From positions 1-8,049 of the forward strand of contig CAYFLU010000152.1 of NCBI GenBank assembly GCA_964343975.1: a stretch of 8,049 nt of DNA. Reading direction: 5' to 3'. Position 1 is the first letter of the stretch; each line of letters begins with the position of its first letter. This document shows, in pieces, positions 1 through 6,714 of this stretch. The DNA is from SCUN01 sp964343975. Its GTDB lineage: Bacteria; Acidobacteriota; Vicinamibacteria; Vicinamibacterales; SCN-69-37. A program made the translations under genes and the position numbers. The notes below the pieces were generated by a model. The model worked only from the letters and a program-made list of their open reading frames with translations, was not told the origin of the DNA and ran no database searches.

Positions 1-1
1 A

Positions 2-241
2 TCCTACGTCGCCTTGGTAGTGGCCGACACCGGCAGAGGCATCGACGACGCCGCGCGTCCGCACATCTTCGAGCCATTCTTCACGACCAAGGCCAACGAC
101 GGGAGCCGCGGCGTCGGCCTCGCCACCGCGCTCGGCCTCGTGGCACAGCACGGCGGGGCGTTCGGCCTCGAGAGCCAGCTGGGGCGCGGCAGCACGTTCA
201 CGGTGTATTTGCCGGCGCACGCCCACGACGCGCGGGCGTAA
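2..241 (+). CDS. Sensor histidine kinase, C-terminal fragment (HATPase_c domain)
   Basis: This is the last 79 residues of a two-component sensor kinase; the rest lies upstream of the window. It shows the ATP-binding (GHKL) boxes in order: the G1 box VADTGRGID (about residues 7-15), the F box FEPFFTTK (23-30), the G2 glycine motif GVGLATALG (37-45), and the closing strands GRGSTFTVYLP typical of the fold's end. This subdomain binds ATP and phosphorylates the kinase's own histidine, which then passes phosphate to a response regulator. The wording resembles PAS-containing NtrB-like or hybrid kinases, but the protein stops about 8 residues after the domain, so no C-terminal receiver domain follows. 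The signal and partner cannot be told from this fragment. The frame is open from base 2 and ends with TAA. Confidence 0.93.
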   Translation, partial: SYVALVVADTGRGIDDAARPHIFEPFFTTKANDGSRGVGLATALGLVAQHGGAFGLESQLGRGSTFTVYLPAHAHDARA

Positions 242-255
242 CGGACACGCGTGAA

Positions 256-268
256 ACGGCACCGCCGT
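256..268. terminator. Short hairpin between convergent genes, possible weak bidirectional terminator
   Basis: ACGGC (256-260) and GCCGT (264-268) form a perfect 5-bp GC-rich stem with a 3-nt loop in the 26-bp gap between the kinase stop and the glycosyltransferase stop; its last base belongs to the latter's stop codon. On the minus strand the stem is followed by TTT, and on the plus strand there is no T-run. The position suits a shared terminator, but the stem is short and could be chance in GC-rich DNA. Confidence 0.2.
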
Positions 269-3084
269 CAGCGCGGGCTGCGGGCTTCGGTCAAGCGGAG
301 GTCGCGCAGCCAGACGTCGCCGGCGCCTTTCATCAACACCGGATTGAATCCGACGCGATACGGCTGGCCGTTCCAGTGCGGCGTGACGAACACGTAGCGC
401 ACGCGCGTCCACTGGGGGTAGGACGTCTCGATGTTGAAAAACCGGCCGATCTCGCTCTGCCAGTAGAGCGCGACGATCGGCGCCGTGGTCTTGATCCACG
501 CTTGATAGATGTAGACCGTGTCCGGCTGGAGCAGCTGCTCTTGATAGATCGTGCTCCAGTTCCCTTTGCGCCACGTCGCGTGCCACACCGGCTCGGCGCC
601 AGGCTCCACACGCACGGTGGCATCCGCTTGCGGATGCACGCTCCAGCCGTCGAGGCCACGCGCGAACGTGCCGTTCTGAAACAGGTTGTCGCTCTCGGTC
701 GCGCGTCCGGCCTGTGCGTCGTCCACCAGTCGCGCGCGGCCGTCGGCCGCTGTGGCGAGCACGGTCGCGGCTTCACCCTGCACGGTGACGGCAAGGTCAT
801 CGACGCGCTCGAAGCGCTTGATCCACGCGCGCGACTGGCGCTGGAGCTCCGCGTCGAGCGCGGCCTGCGCCTCGCGGGCGCGCGCCATCGCCGCCGAGAA
901 GCGATCGCCACCTGCCGCGGCCGCCGCATCCAATGCCGCGCGCGCCTCCGCGATGTCTTTGTCGGGCTTGACCGCGCAGCCTGCGCCGGCGCCAGCGGCG
1001 ATCACGAGCGCCACGATCGTTGCACCGGGCGGCACACGCCGCACGGCACGCTGGACGGCATCGCCGACGACCGCCAGATACGGAACGAGCAGCAGATAGA
1101 ACGGCAGCAACAGGCGATCGCCTTGCGTCGGGAAGATGACCACGAGAATCGCGAAGTGGCTGAGCGCCACCGCCAGCGGCAAGAGCCGCGTCGCGGAGAA
1201 CCGCGGTGCGCCGAACGCCCCCACGAGCATCAATGCCACTCCAAGGGCGCCCAACATCCACACGACCATGAAGAACATCGACCGGCCGAGCGCGGGATCG
1301 ATCGCGTCGTACCAGCCGAGCGTGAACTGCGCCTTCTTGATCCAGCCGTCAAAGAACGCGCGCGGCATCTGTCGGGCAAACTCCACCGCCGTCTGCGCAT
1401 TGGCGTCGATGCCCCACCGCGCGTAGGACGCTTTGTGCGCCTCCGGAATCACGATCGGCTTCGGCGGCAGGTTGCCGAGATAAAAGTTGATGCCGCCGCT
1501 CGATGCCACGAGCACGGGCGTCCCGGAGACTCGCCAGTTCCGGTAGGTCGCGAGCCCTGTCACCGCCGTGAGGCACACGGCGACCACCAGCGCCGAACGC
1601 CACGCGCGCCCGCTCCGCCAAAGCGCGATGAGGAGCAACGGCAGTACCAGCACCCAGGCCGCCATCAACGGCGAGCGCGCGAGCGTCGCGAAGCCGCCCA
1701 CGGCGCCCGTGAGCGCTGCCACGCCGAGCGATGGCGCCGGATCGGTGGCCAGCCGCACGAGCAGCCACACCCACACGCACACGAGCGGAATGTAGAGCAG
1801 TTCGCTCAACACGAGTCCGGTCAGCGGCGCGAGTTTCTCGAAGATCACGACGGCGCCAACGACCAGCCCCAGCGCGCCGACGCGCTCGCCGAAGGCACGC
1901 GCGGTGAGACGCCACAGCGCGATCAGGACGACGCCGAGGAGAAGCCGCTGCACGAAGAACACGCCGATCAGGGCGTCGCCGAAGAGCCAATGCACGCCGG
2001 CGACGAAATACGGATAGAGCGGCTGGAAGTAGAACGGCTGCCCGTGCCCGAGCGTGGCGCCCTTCAGCATCCAGAGCCCGTGCAGTCCGATGTCACGCGC
2101 GAGCGTTTCGTACGTCAACCAGTCGTCGCCGCCCGACAGGACGAACATGCGGCCCCACGCCGGCAGGTTGCCGCGCAACGCATCGACGCCGACGATCACC
2201 AAGAGCACGGCCGCCACATCCCGCACGACCGGCGCGACCCAGAGGCGCTGCGCCAGGCGCACCATCTGCCACCCGATCGCCACGCACAACAGCAACAGCA
2301 ACGCCGCGTCGATGCCGACACTCGCGGGCCGCACCCACCGATCCGTCACGATGCGCGCCGGCTTCGGCGCCCGCCGGTAGACGAACGCCTCATCGAACGG
2401 GCGCGGTTCGCCGTTGACCATCCAGCCGGCGGAAAATTCGCGCGGCGCGCCTTGCGGCAACGTGAGGGTGACGTGCAGCGTCTGCAGTCCGGCGCGCAAC
2501 CGGATGAATCCCGTCGCGGTCTCGCCCGTCAGCGCCACCGTGAACGGCTCGGACCCACCCACCGCGACCTGCGCCTGCCCCTTGGCCGCGCCGCGCACGT
2601 AGACGCGCTTCAGCGTGTCGTACGGCACATCGAGCCAGCCGTCCCACTTCACCGACACCGGCAAGGTCGCGCGATCGGGATCCGTCGGCAGGTAGAAATT
2701 GAATCGCTGAATGTCGTTGAAGAACGCCATCGGCAGATCAGTGTCACGTGCAGCGCCGAAGTCGAGACGCCGGTCGGTGCGCGTCGCGTCGCGTTCGGTG
2801 GGCTCCGTGCCGAGTTCTGCTGCGCCGGAGAATGTGGCATTGGCGAAATACTGCGCGGCGAACCCGTGCGGCGCGAGCGCCAGCGTGCCGAGGGACAACT
2901 TCACCGCCAACGCCGCGATCGCCAGCGCCCCCCACCGCCACGGCCGCTGCACGAACCACAACCAGAGCACGGCGACGAGCGCGGCGGCGCTCAGCGCCGA
3001 CAGGGGACGCCCCGACAGGAGGCCCCACCCTTCGACGGGCACAAGCAGATAGATCACCCACAACGCCGGCGCGACGCGATTCAC
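268..3084 (-). CDS. GT39-like membrane glycosyltransferase with PA14-like and lipoprotein/CBM-like regions
   Basis: A 938-residue membrane protein, probably moving a sugar from a polyprenyl-phosphate carrier to an acceptor on the periplasmic side (family inference). Order seen: three membrane segments (about 6-24, 28-46, 51-71); a soluble PA14-like region (about 75-240; AQYFANATFSG, later VKWDGWLDVPY); membrane segments at 255-277 and 287-305; then the GT-C-type loop with acidic SGGDDWLTYE (317-326) and FQPLYPYF (353-360). The core continues through LSELLYIPL (426-434), RNWRVSGTP (515-523), GINFYLGNLP (531-540) and several helices to about 676. A final hydrophobic stretch (688-702) ends in Cys703. 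It is followed by an Ala-rich helical region (about 708-790) resembling DUF4398-type lipoproteins, and a putative carbohydrate-binding sandwich (about 799-930, opening NLFQNGTF). The start is GTG: an in-frame TGA lies two codons upstream and the next Met is residue 119. Acceptor and sugar are unknown. GT39 is the best guess, but related GT-C families are possible. Confidence 0.85.
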   Translation of the reverse strand: MNRVAPALWVIYLLVPVEGWGLLSGRPLSALSAAALVAVLWLWFVQRPWRWGALAIAALAVKLSLGTLALAPHGFAAQYFANATFSGAAELGTEPTERDATRTDRRLDFGAARDTDLPMAFFNDIQRFNFYLPTDPDRATLPVSVKWDGWLDVPYDTLKRVYVRGAAKGQAQVAVGGSEPFTVALTGETATGFIRLRAGLQTLHVTLTLPQGAPREFSAGWMVNGEPRPFDEAFVYRRAPKPARIVTDRWVRPASVGIDAALLLLLCVAIGWQMVRLAQRLWVAPVVRDVAAVLLVIVGVDALRGNLPAWGRMFVLSGGDDWLTYETLARDIGLHGLWMLKGATLGHGQPFYFQPLYPYFVAGVHWLFGDALIGVFFVQRLLLGVVLIALWRLTARAFGERVGALGLVVGAVVIFEKLAPLTGLVLSELLYIPLVCVWVWLLVRLATDPAPSLGVAALTGAVGGFATLARSPLMAAWVLVLPLLLIALWRSGRAWRSALVVAVCLTAVTGLATYRNWRVSGTPVLVASSGGINFYLGNLPPKPIVIPEAHKASYARWGIDANAQTAVEFARQMPRAFFDGWIKKAQFTLGWYDAIDPALGRSMFFMVVWMLGALGVALMLVGAFGAPRFSATRLLPLAVALSHFAILVVIFPTQGDRLLLPFYLLLVPYLAVVGDAVQRAVRRVPPGATIVALVIAAGAGAGCAVKPDKDIAEARAALDAAAAAGGDRFSAAMARAREAQAALDAELQRQSRAWIKRFERVDDLAVTVQGEAATVLATAADGRARLVDDAQAGRATESDNLFQNGTFARGLDGWSVHPQADATVRVEPGAEPVWHATWRKGNWSTIYQEQLLQPDTVYIYQAWIKTTAPIVALYWQSEIGRFFNIETSYPQWTRVRYVFVTPHWNGQPYRVGFNPVLMKGAGDVWLRDLRLTEARSPR

Positions 3085-3092
3085 CGCCGGTC

Positions 3093-3098
3093 ATTATC
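3093..3098 (-). promoter_or_regulatory. Putative -10 element (GATAAT) for the glycosyltransferase gene
   Basis: Read on the minus strand, GATAAT lies 8 nt before the GTG start at 3084. No good -35 hexamer was found at 16-18 bp upstream. The short distance would put the transcript start at or within a few bases of the start codon, so the mRNA would have almost no leader. No Shine-Dalgarno sequence is visible, which fits. Confidence 0.4.
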
Positions 3099-3113
3099 CA
3101 TCAGCTGGCGTGC

Positions 3114-3119
3114 TACCCT
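3114..3119 (+). promoter_or_regulatory. Putative -10 element (TACCCT) for the DNA glycosylase gene
   Basis: TACCCT (TAnnnT pattern) lies 9 nt before the ATG at 3129, inside the 44-bp divergent gap shared with the glycosyltransferase gene. It is a weak match to TATAAT and has no clear -35 box. No Shine-Dalgarno sequence precedes the ATG (CGCCACCG), so a leaderless or nearly leaderless transcript is plausible. Confidence 0.3.
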
Positions 3120-3128
3120 GCGCCACCG

Positions 3129-4079
3129 ATGCCCGAGTTGCCCGACGTCGAGCTCTATCTCCACGCGCTCCGGTCCCGCATCGTCGGCGCCGAACTGCAA
3201 CGCGTGCGGCTCGTGGGGCCGTTTCTCCTGCGCAGCGTGGATCCGCCGCTCGCGGCGGTCGCCGGCCGAACCGTCACCCGCGTGTCGCGACTGGGTAAGC
3301 GCATCGTGTGGCATCTCACGGACGGCCTCGCCATCGTCATTCACCTGATGATCGCGGGCCGATTTCGATGGAAGCCGGCCGGCGCGGCGGTGCCCGGCAA
3401 GATCGGACTCGCGGCCTTCGACTTCTCCACTGGCACACTCTTACTGACGGAAGCCGGTTCGAAGCGCCGCGCCTCGTTGCATGTCGTCGCTGGCGAGGAG
3501 GGATTGGCGGCACTCGATCCTGGCGGCCTCGATGTCCTCACGGCGACGCCAGACGCCTTCGCGGCGGTACTGCGCTCGGAGAATCACACGCTCAAGCGCG
3601 CGCTCACGGATCCACGCCTACTCGATGGCATCGGCAACGCGTACTCCGACGAGATCCTGCACGCGGCGCGCCTCTCCCCGATGGCACTCACATCACGGCT
3701 CAGCGACGATGAGATCGCGCGGCTGCACACCGCCGCCGTGGCCGTGCTCACCCGATGGCGAGACGCGTTGATCGCCGAACACGGGGAGCGCTTCCCGGAA
3801 AAGGTCACGGCATTTCGGGAGGAGATGGCGGTGCACGGCAAATTCGGCGCGCCGTGCCCGGTGTGCGCCACGCCCGTGCAACGGATTCGCTACGCCACCA
3901 ACGAAGTCGACTACTGCCCCACCTGCCAGACCGGCGGCAAGTTGCTCGCCGATCGCGCGCTGTCCCGACTCCTCCGCGAAGACTGGCCGACGTCACTCGA
4001 CGAGCTCGAGCAGTACAAGGCGCAGAGACGGCTCACTGACGTTGCAAGTGGGAAGGAAGAAGTGGGAAGAAAGAAGTAG
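3129..4079 (+). CDS. mutM: Fpg/Nei-family DNA glycosylase/AP lyase (formamidopyrimidine-DNA glycosylase)
   Basis: A 316-residue base-excision repair enzyme that removes oxidised bases (8-oxoguanine, formamidopyrimidines in the Fpg branch) and nicks the abasic strand by beta/delta elimination, acting in the cytoplasm on DNA. The N-terminus MPELPDVE gives catalytic Pro2 and Glu3. This fixes the start at 3129, because Pro2 must be terminal after Met removal; the frame is open further upstream. Lys57 (in LGKRI) and Met74 sit where the phosphate-binding Lys and minor-groove Met of E. coli Fpg lie. The helix-two-turn-helix is LLDGIGNAYSDEILHAARLSP (starting at 164). The zinc finger has Cys243, 246, 263 and 266 (Cx2C-x16-Cx2C) and ends QTGGK. 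Where E. coli Fpg has PRRFG, this protein has SKRRASLHV (111-119), so the aromatic wedge is missing; it belongs to a divergent branch and the exact lesion preference is uncertain. The last 11 residues (ASGKEEVGRKK) are encoded by a tandem repeat and are probably dispensable. Confidence 0.93.
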   Translation: MPELPDVELYLHALRSRIVGAELQRVRLVGPFLLRSVDPPLAAVAGRTVTRVSRLGKRIVWHLTDGLAIVIHLMIAGRFRWKPAGAAVPGKIGLAAFDFSTGTLLLTEAGSKRRASLHVVAGEEGLAALDPGGLDVLTATPDAFAAVLRSENHTLKRALTDPRLLDGIGNAYSDEILHAARLSPMALTSRLSDDEIARLHTAAVAVLTRWRDALIAEHGERFPEKVTAFREEMAVHGKFGAPCPVCATPVQRIRYATNEVDYCPTCQTGGKLLADRALSRLLREDWPTSLDELEQYKAQRRLTDVASGKEEVGRKK

Positions 4080-4107
4080 AAGGGGAAAGTGGGAAGTTAG
4101 AAGTTAG
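4046..4107. repeat. Degenerate heptamer tandem repeat (AAGTnnG-like, nine units)
   Basis: Nine consecutive units can be read on the plus strand: AAGTGGG, AAGGAAG, AAGTGGG, AAGAAAG, AAGTAGA, AGGGGA (one base short), AAGTGGG, AAGTTAG and AAGTTAG. The array is almost entirely purine on this strand and stands out sharply from its GC-rich surroundings. It covers the last codons of the DNA glycosylase (stop TAG in the fifth unit), the 24-bp convergent gap, and the stop of the MFS gene (TAA on the minus strand, from the last AAGTTAG). The unit boundaries are exact by inspection. Function is unknown; transcription termination through purine/pyrimidine asymmetry or simple slippage are possibilities. 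Confidence 0.8.
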
Positions 4108-5285
4108 GCCTCGGACGGCCAGGCGACGGTGAGTGCCACGGCCGACACGAGGGCACCGACGGCCCCCACGACGAAGGGCGCGGGGGCGCCGATGTGATCC
4201 CACAGCAGCCCGGCGATGGCGCTGGCGGCGAGCGTGCCGAAGCCGGTCACCGTACCGAGTGCACCGATCGCGGTGGCGCGTTGCGCCTTCGGCACGAGGT
4301 CGACGACGCAGGCCTTGCTGACGCCGTCGGTGGCGGCGATGTAGAGCCCGTACACCGCAAAGAGCGCAGCGACGTGCCACGGCGCAGACGCGAGCGCAAA
4401 GCCGGCATACACGCCGGCAAACACCACGAGGCCAGACACGAGCACGGCGCGACGGCCGATCCGATCGGACAGCGCGCCAAGTGGCACGCTCGCGAGCGAA
4501 TACGTGACGTTGTAGAGCGTGTACGCCAGGACAACGCCTGTTGTCGAGTATCCAAGTTGCTTCGCGCGCAGGATCAGGAACACGTCGCTCGAGTTCACGA
4601 GCACGAACGGCAGCCACGCCATCACGAAGCGCCAGTACGGCGACGGCAATGACGCGGGCACGGCGGCAGCGCCGGCCGGCACGGGCACATGCTCACGATC
4701 ACGCACCGTGAACACGAGCAGCGCGCCAATCAGTCCGGGCACGGCGGCCCAGACGATGATTCGGCGGAGATCGCCATCGAGGGCGGTGAGCGCCGCCAAG
4801 GCAAGCAACGGACCGACGACGGCGCCAAGGGTGTCCATCGCGCGGTGCCACCCGAACGCGGCGCCGCGCAGGTCCGACGAGACGCTGTCAGCGAGGATGG
4901 CGTCGCGCGGGCTGCCGCGCAGGCCTTTGCCGATGCGATCGGCGACACGCGCACCGAGAACGGCCGGCCAGGCTGTGGCCAGCGCGATGAACGGCTTGGC
5001 GGCGGCCGACAGCGCATAGCCAGTGAAGACGAGCCGCACGCGATGGCCGGTGCGATCGGCGATGCGCCCCGACACGGTTTTCAACAGCGCGGCCACCGAT
5101 TCCGCCACGCCTTCGATGACGCCGACCGCGGCCACTGGCGCGCCGAGCACGGTCGTGATGAAGAGCGGCATCAGCGGATACAGCATCTCCGACGACACGT
5201 CGGCGAAGAACGACACGAGCCCGAGCCGTACGACGTTCGGCGTGAGCGCGCGGCGCCAGGCGGGTGCGGTCGGGGCGTCGGCCAT
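4104..5285 (-). CDS. Major facilitator superfamily (MFS) transporter
   Basis: A 393-residue inner-membrane transporter, the usual size for a 12-helix MFS protein using a proton or solute gradient. The first half carries DVSSEMLYPLMPLF (29-42) and GVIEGVAESVAALLKTVSGR (55-74), running into IADRTGHRVR. The cytoplasmic loop-2 signature DRIGKGLRGSPRDAI follows (116-130), then GWHRAMDTLGAVVGPLLA (145-162). The second half repeats the loop motif as ALSDRIGRRAVL (271-282), with a hydrophilic central loop near 196-218. These motifs match a widespread family of uncharacterised permeases, so the substrate cannot be read from sequence. The chosen ATG (MADAPTAP) leaves 58 bp to the fucosidase start. An upstream ATG at 5363 would give 26 more residues and overlap that gene by 20 bp, which is less likely. 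The divergent neighbour suggests export or uptake of a sugar product, but this is only context. Confidence 0.9.
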   Translation of the reverse strand: MADAPTAPAWRRALTPNVVRLGLVSFFADVSSEMLYPLMPLFITTVLGAPVAAVGVIEGVAESVAALLKTVSGRIADRTGHRVRLVFTGYALSAAAKPFIALATAWPAVLGARVADRIGKGLRGSPRDAILADSVSSDLRGAAFGWHRAMDTLGAVVGPLLALAALTALDGDLRRIIVWAAVPGLIGALLVFTVRDREHVPVPAGAAAVPASLPSPYWRFVMAWLPFVLVNSSDVFLILRAKQLGYSTTGVVLAYTLYNVTYSLASVPLGALSDRIGRRAVLVSGLVVFAGVYAGFALASAPWHVAALFAVYGLYIAATDGVSKACVVDLVPKAQRATAIGALGTVTGFGTLAASAIAGLLWDHIGAPAPFVVGAVGALVSAVALTVAWPSEA

Positions 5286-5291
5286 GACGTG

Positions 5292-5297
5292 AGTATG
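5292..5297 (-). promoter_or_regulatory. Putative -10 element (CATACT) for the MFS gene
   Basis: On the minus strand CATACT lies 6 nt before the ATG at 5285. A transcript starting about 7 nt after it would begin at the ATG itself. No Shine-Dalgarno sequence is present between them. There is no clear -35 box. This site also helps choose 5285 over the upstream ATG at 5363. Confidence 0.3.
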
Positions 5298-5328
5298 CCC
5301 GAGTCGCGCAGCCGCGGGCACACCAGTG

Positions 5329-5334
5329 TATTCT
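5329..5334 (+). promoter_or_regulatory. Putative -10 element (TATTCT) for the fucosidase gene
   Basis: TATTCT lies 9 nt before the ATG at 5344 and is preceded by GTG. No -35 box is evident 16-18 bp upstream, and no Shine-Dalgarno sequence precedes the ATG (CGTCGCGCC). It lies within the possible N-terminal extension from the GTG at 5326, which argues for the ATG as the real start. Confidence 0.35.
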
Positions 5335-5343
5335 CGTCGCGCC

Positions 5344-6714
5344 ATGTGGACGCGACGCGACATGCTCAGTGCGCTGGCGGCGGTGCCGGCGGTGCTTCAG
5401 ACACCGAAGGCACGCGTGCCGCTGCAGTTCGGCGCCACGCGCAAGGGGCGGCGCACCGATGCGGCGATGGCGCGGTGGCGCAACCACCGCCTCGGCCAGA
5501 TCCTCCACTTCGGCCTCTACTCGCTCGCCGGTGGCGACTGGAATGGCCGTCACTACGACTACGCCGCGGAGTTCATCAAAGAGAGCGCCAAGGTCAGCGA
5601 CGCCGAGTACAACGCGCTCACCGCGCGGTTTCAGCCGTCTCACGATGCGCCGGCCCGCTGGGCTGCGCTCGCCAAAGACATGGGCGCGCGCTACGTCGTC
5701 ATCACGACGAAACACCACGAGGGCTTCTGCCTGTGGCCGAGCCGGTTCACGGACTTCTCAGTGGCCACCACGCCCTACCGCGCCGACTTTCTCGGCGAGT
5801 ACGTGCGCGCGTGCGACGCCGCCGGCCTCGACGTGATGCTCTATTACTCGATCCTGGACTGGCATCACCCCGACTGGCGATACACGCTCACGACTGACGA
5901 GGACCGTGCCGCGTTCGCGCGGTTCTGGAGCTATTGCACGAATCAGCTGCTCGAGTTGCTCGAGCGGTATCCGCAGACCAAGGGCTTCTGGTTCGATGGC
6001 CCCTGGGATGAATCGGTCAAGAGCCACGGCGCGTGGACGTTCGAGCTCGAACAGAAGCTCCGCGGGGTCAATCCCGCGCTGGTCATCGGCTCACGCCTGC
6101 GCGCGGACGAGACCGGCGCGCGGCACTTCGACGCCAATGGCGAGCTCATGGGCGACTACGAGCAAGGCTGGGAACGGAAACTCCCCGACCACCCACTTGA
6201 GAACGACTGGGAATGCGTGATGACCGTGCCCGAGAACCAGTGGGGCTATCAGTCGCAATGGAAGGGCCACGTCAAGGATGCGAACGAGCTCATCGAGATG
6301 ATGGCGCAGAGCGTGGCCTATGACGGCAACTTCGTGCTGAACATCGGCCCGATGGGTGACGGCAGCATCCGCAGTGAAGAACAGGCGCTCGTGCGCGACA
6401 TCGGCGCATGGATGCGTGTGAATGGCGCAGCCATCCACGGCTGCGGCCGTGCCGATCTCGCCAAGCAGGACTGGGGCTGGTTCACGAAGTCTGCCGCCGA
6501 CGGCCGGCACTACGCGATCGTGTGCAATGTGCCGGTCTCGCGCGCGCTGAAGGTGACGCTACCCAAAGCGATGAGCGTGGCGCACGCCGAGCTGCTCGAC
6601 GGAAAGACGACGCTGCGCATCGAATCGATCTCGGCGTCGGAACAGCGCCTGCATCTGCCCGATCGCGCGTTCACACGTCCCGCCGCAATCGCGCTCGATC
6701 TCGCGATCGCGTAG
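5344..6714 (+). CDS. GH29-family alpha-L-fucosidase, Tat-type exported
   Basis: A 456-residue glycoside hydrolase that should release terminal alpha-L-fucose from glycans by the retaining mechanism. The N-terminus MWTRRDMLSALAAVPAVL has a twin-arginine motif (TRRDML, residues 3-8) and a short hydrophobic stretch, so periplasmic or extracellular location is likely. The (beta/alpha)8 domain (about 40-360) shows the GH29 hallmarks LGQILHFGLYS (50-60), TTKHHEGFCLWPS (121-133) and KGFWFDGPW (213-221), in which Asp218 is the expected nucleophile. The substrate loop DYEQGWE to WECVMTVPENQWGY (271-302) follows; the acid/base is probably one of Glu273, Glu277 or Glu290. NFVLNIGPMGDG (329-340) closes the barrel. 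Residues 380-456 form the small C-terminal sandwich. The length is usual for the family. The ATG at 5344 is preferred over GTG 5326 because it places the Tat motif at the terminus. It is followed at 81 bp by a co-oriented exported oxidoreductase. Confidence 0.94.
   Translation: MWTRRDMLSALAAVPAVLQTPKARVPLQFGATRKGRRTDAAMARWRNHRLGQILHFGLYSLAGGDWNGRHYDYAAEFIKESAKVSDAEYNALTARFQPSHDAPARWAALAKDMGARYVVITTKHHEGFCLWPSRFTDFSVATTPYRADFLGEYVRACDAAGLDVMLYYSILDWHHPDWRYTLTTDEDRAAFARFWSYCTNQLLELLERYPQTKGFWFDGPWDESVKSHGAWTFELEQKLRGVNPALVIGSRLRADETGARHFDANGELMGDYEQGWERKLPDHPLENDWECVMTVPENQWGYQSQWKGHVKDANELIEMMAQSVAYDGNFVLNIGPMGDGSIRSEEQALVRDIGAWMRVNGAAIHGCGRADLAKQDWGWFTKSAADGRHYAIVCNVPVSRALKVTLPKAMSVAHAELLDGKTTLRIESISASEQRLHLPDRAFTRPAAIALDLAIA

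Noticed and set aside
2285..2305. CAGCAACAGCAACAGCAA-like repeat
   Set aside because: It encodes a run of leucines in a membrane helix of the glycosyltransferase on the minus strand, so coding constraint explains it.
2748..3128. N-terminal extension of the DNA glycosylase frame
   Set aside because: The enzyme needs Pro directly after the initiator Met as its nucleophile, so translation must start at 3129; the upstream part is Arg-rich shadow sequence.
376..3348. A 990-codon open frame on the plus strand, antisense to the glycosyltransferase gene
   Set aside because: The translation is Arg/His/Pro-rich with no membrane segments or recognisable motifs. Long antisense frames are expected opposite GC-rich codons, and the minus-strand protein has clear family signatures.
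5286..5363. Longer MFS start (ATG at 5363)
   Set aside because: It would overlap the fucosidase coding sequence and add 26 polar residues with no MFS similarity; the ATG at 5285 has a nearby -10-like site.
4888..5718. A 276-codon minus-strand frame over the MFS start and fucosidase gene
   Set aside because: It is the out-of-frame shadow of both genes, with composition typical of GC-rich shadows.
4689..5897. A 402-codon plus-strand frame across the MFS gene and the fucosidase start
   Set aside because: The sequence is Arg/Gly/His-rich with no domain pattern and conflicts with two well-supported genes.
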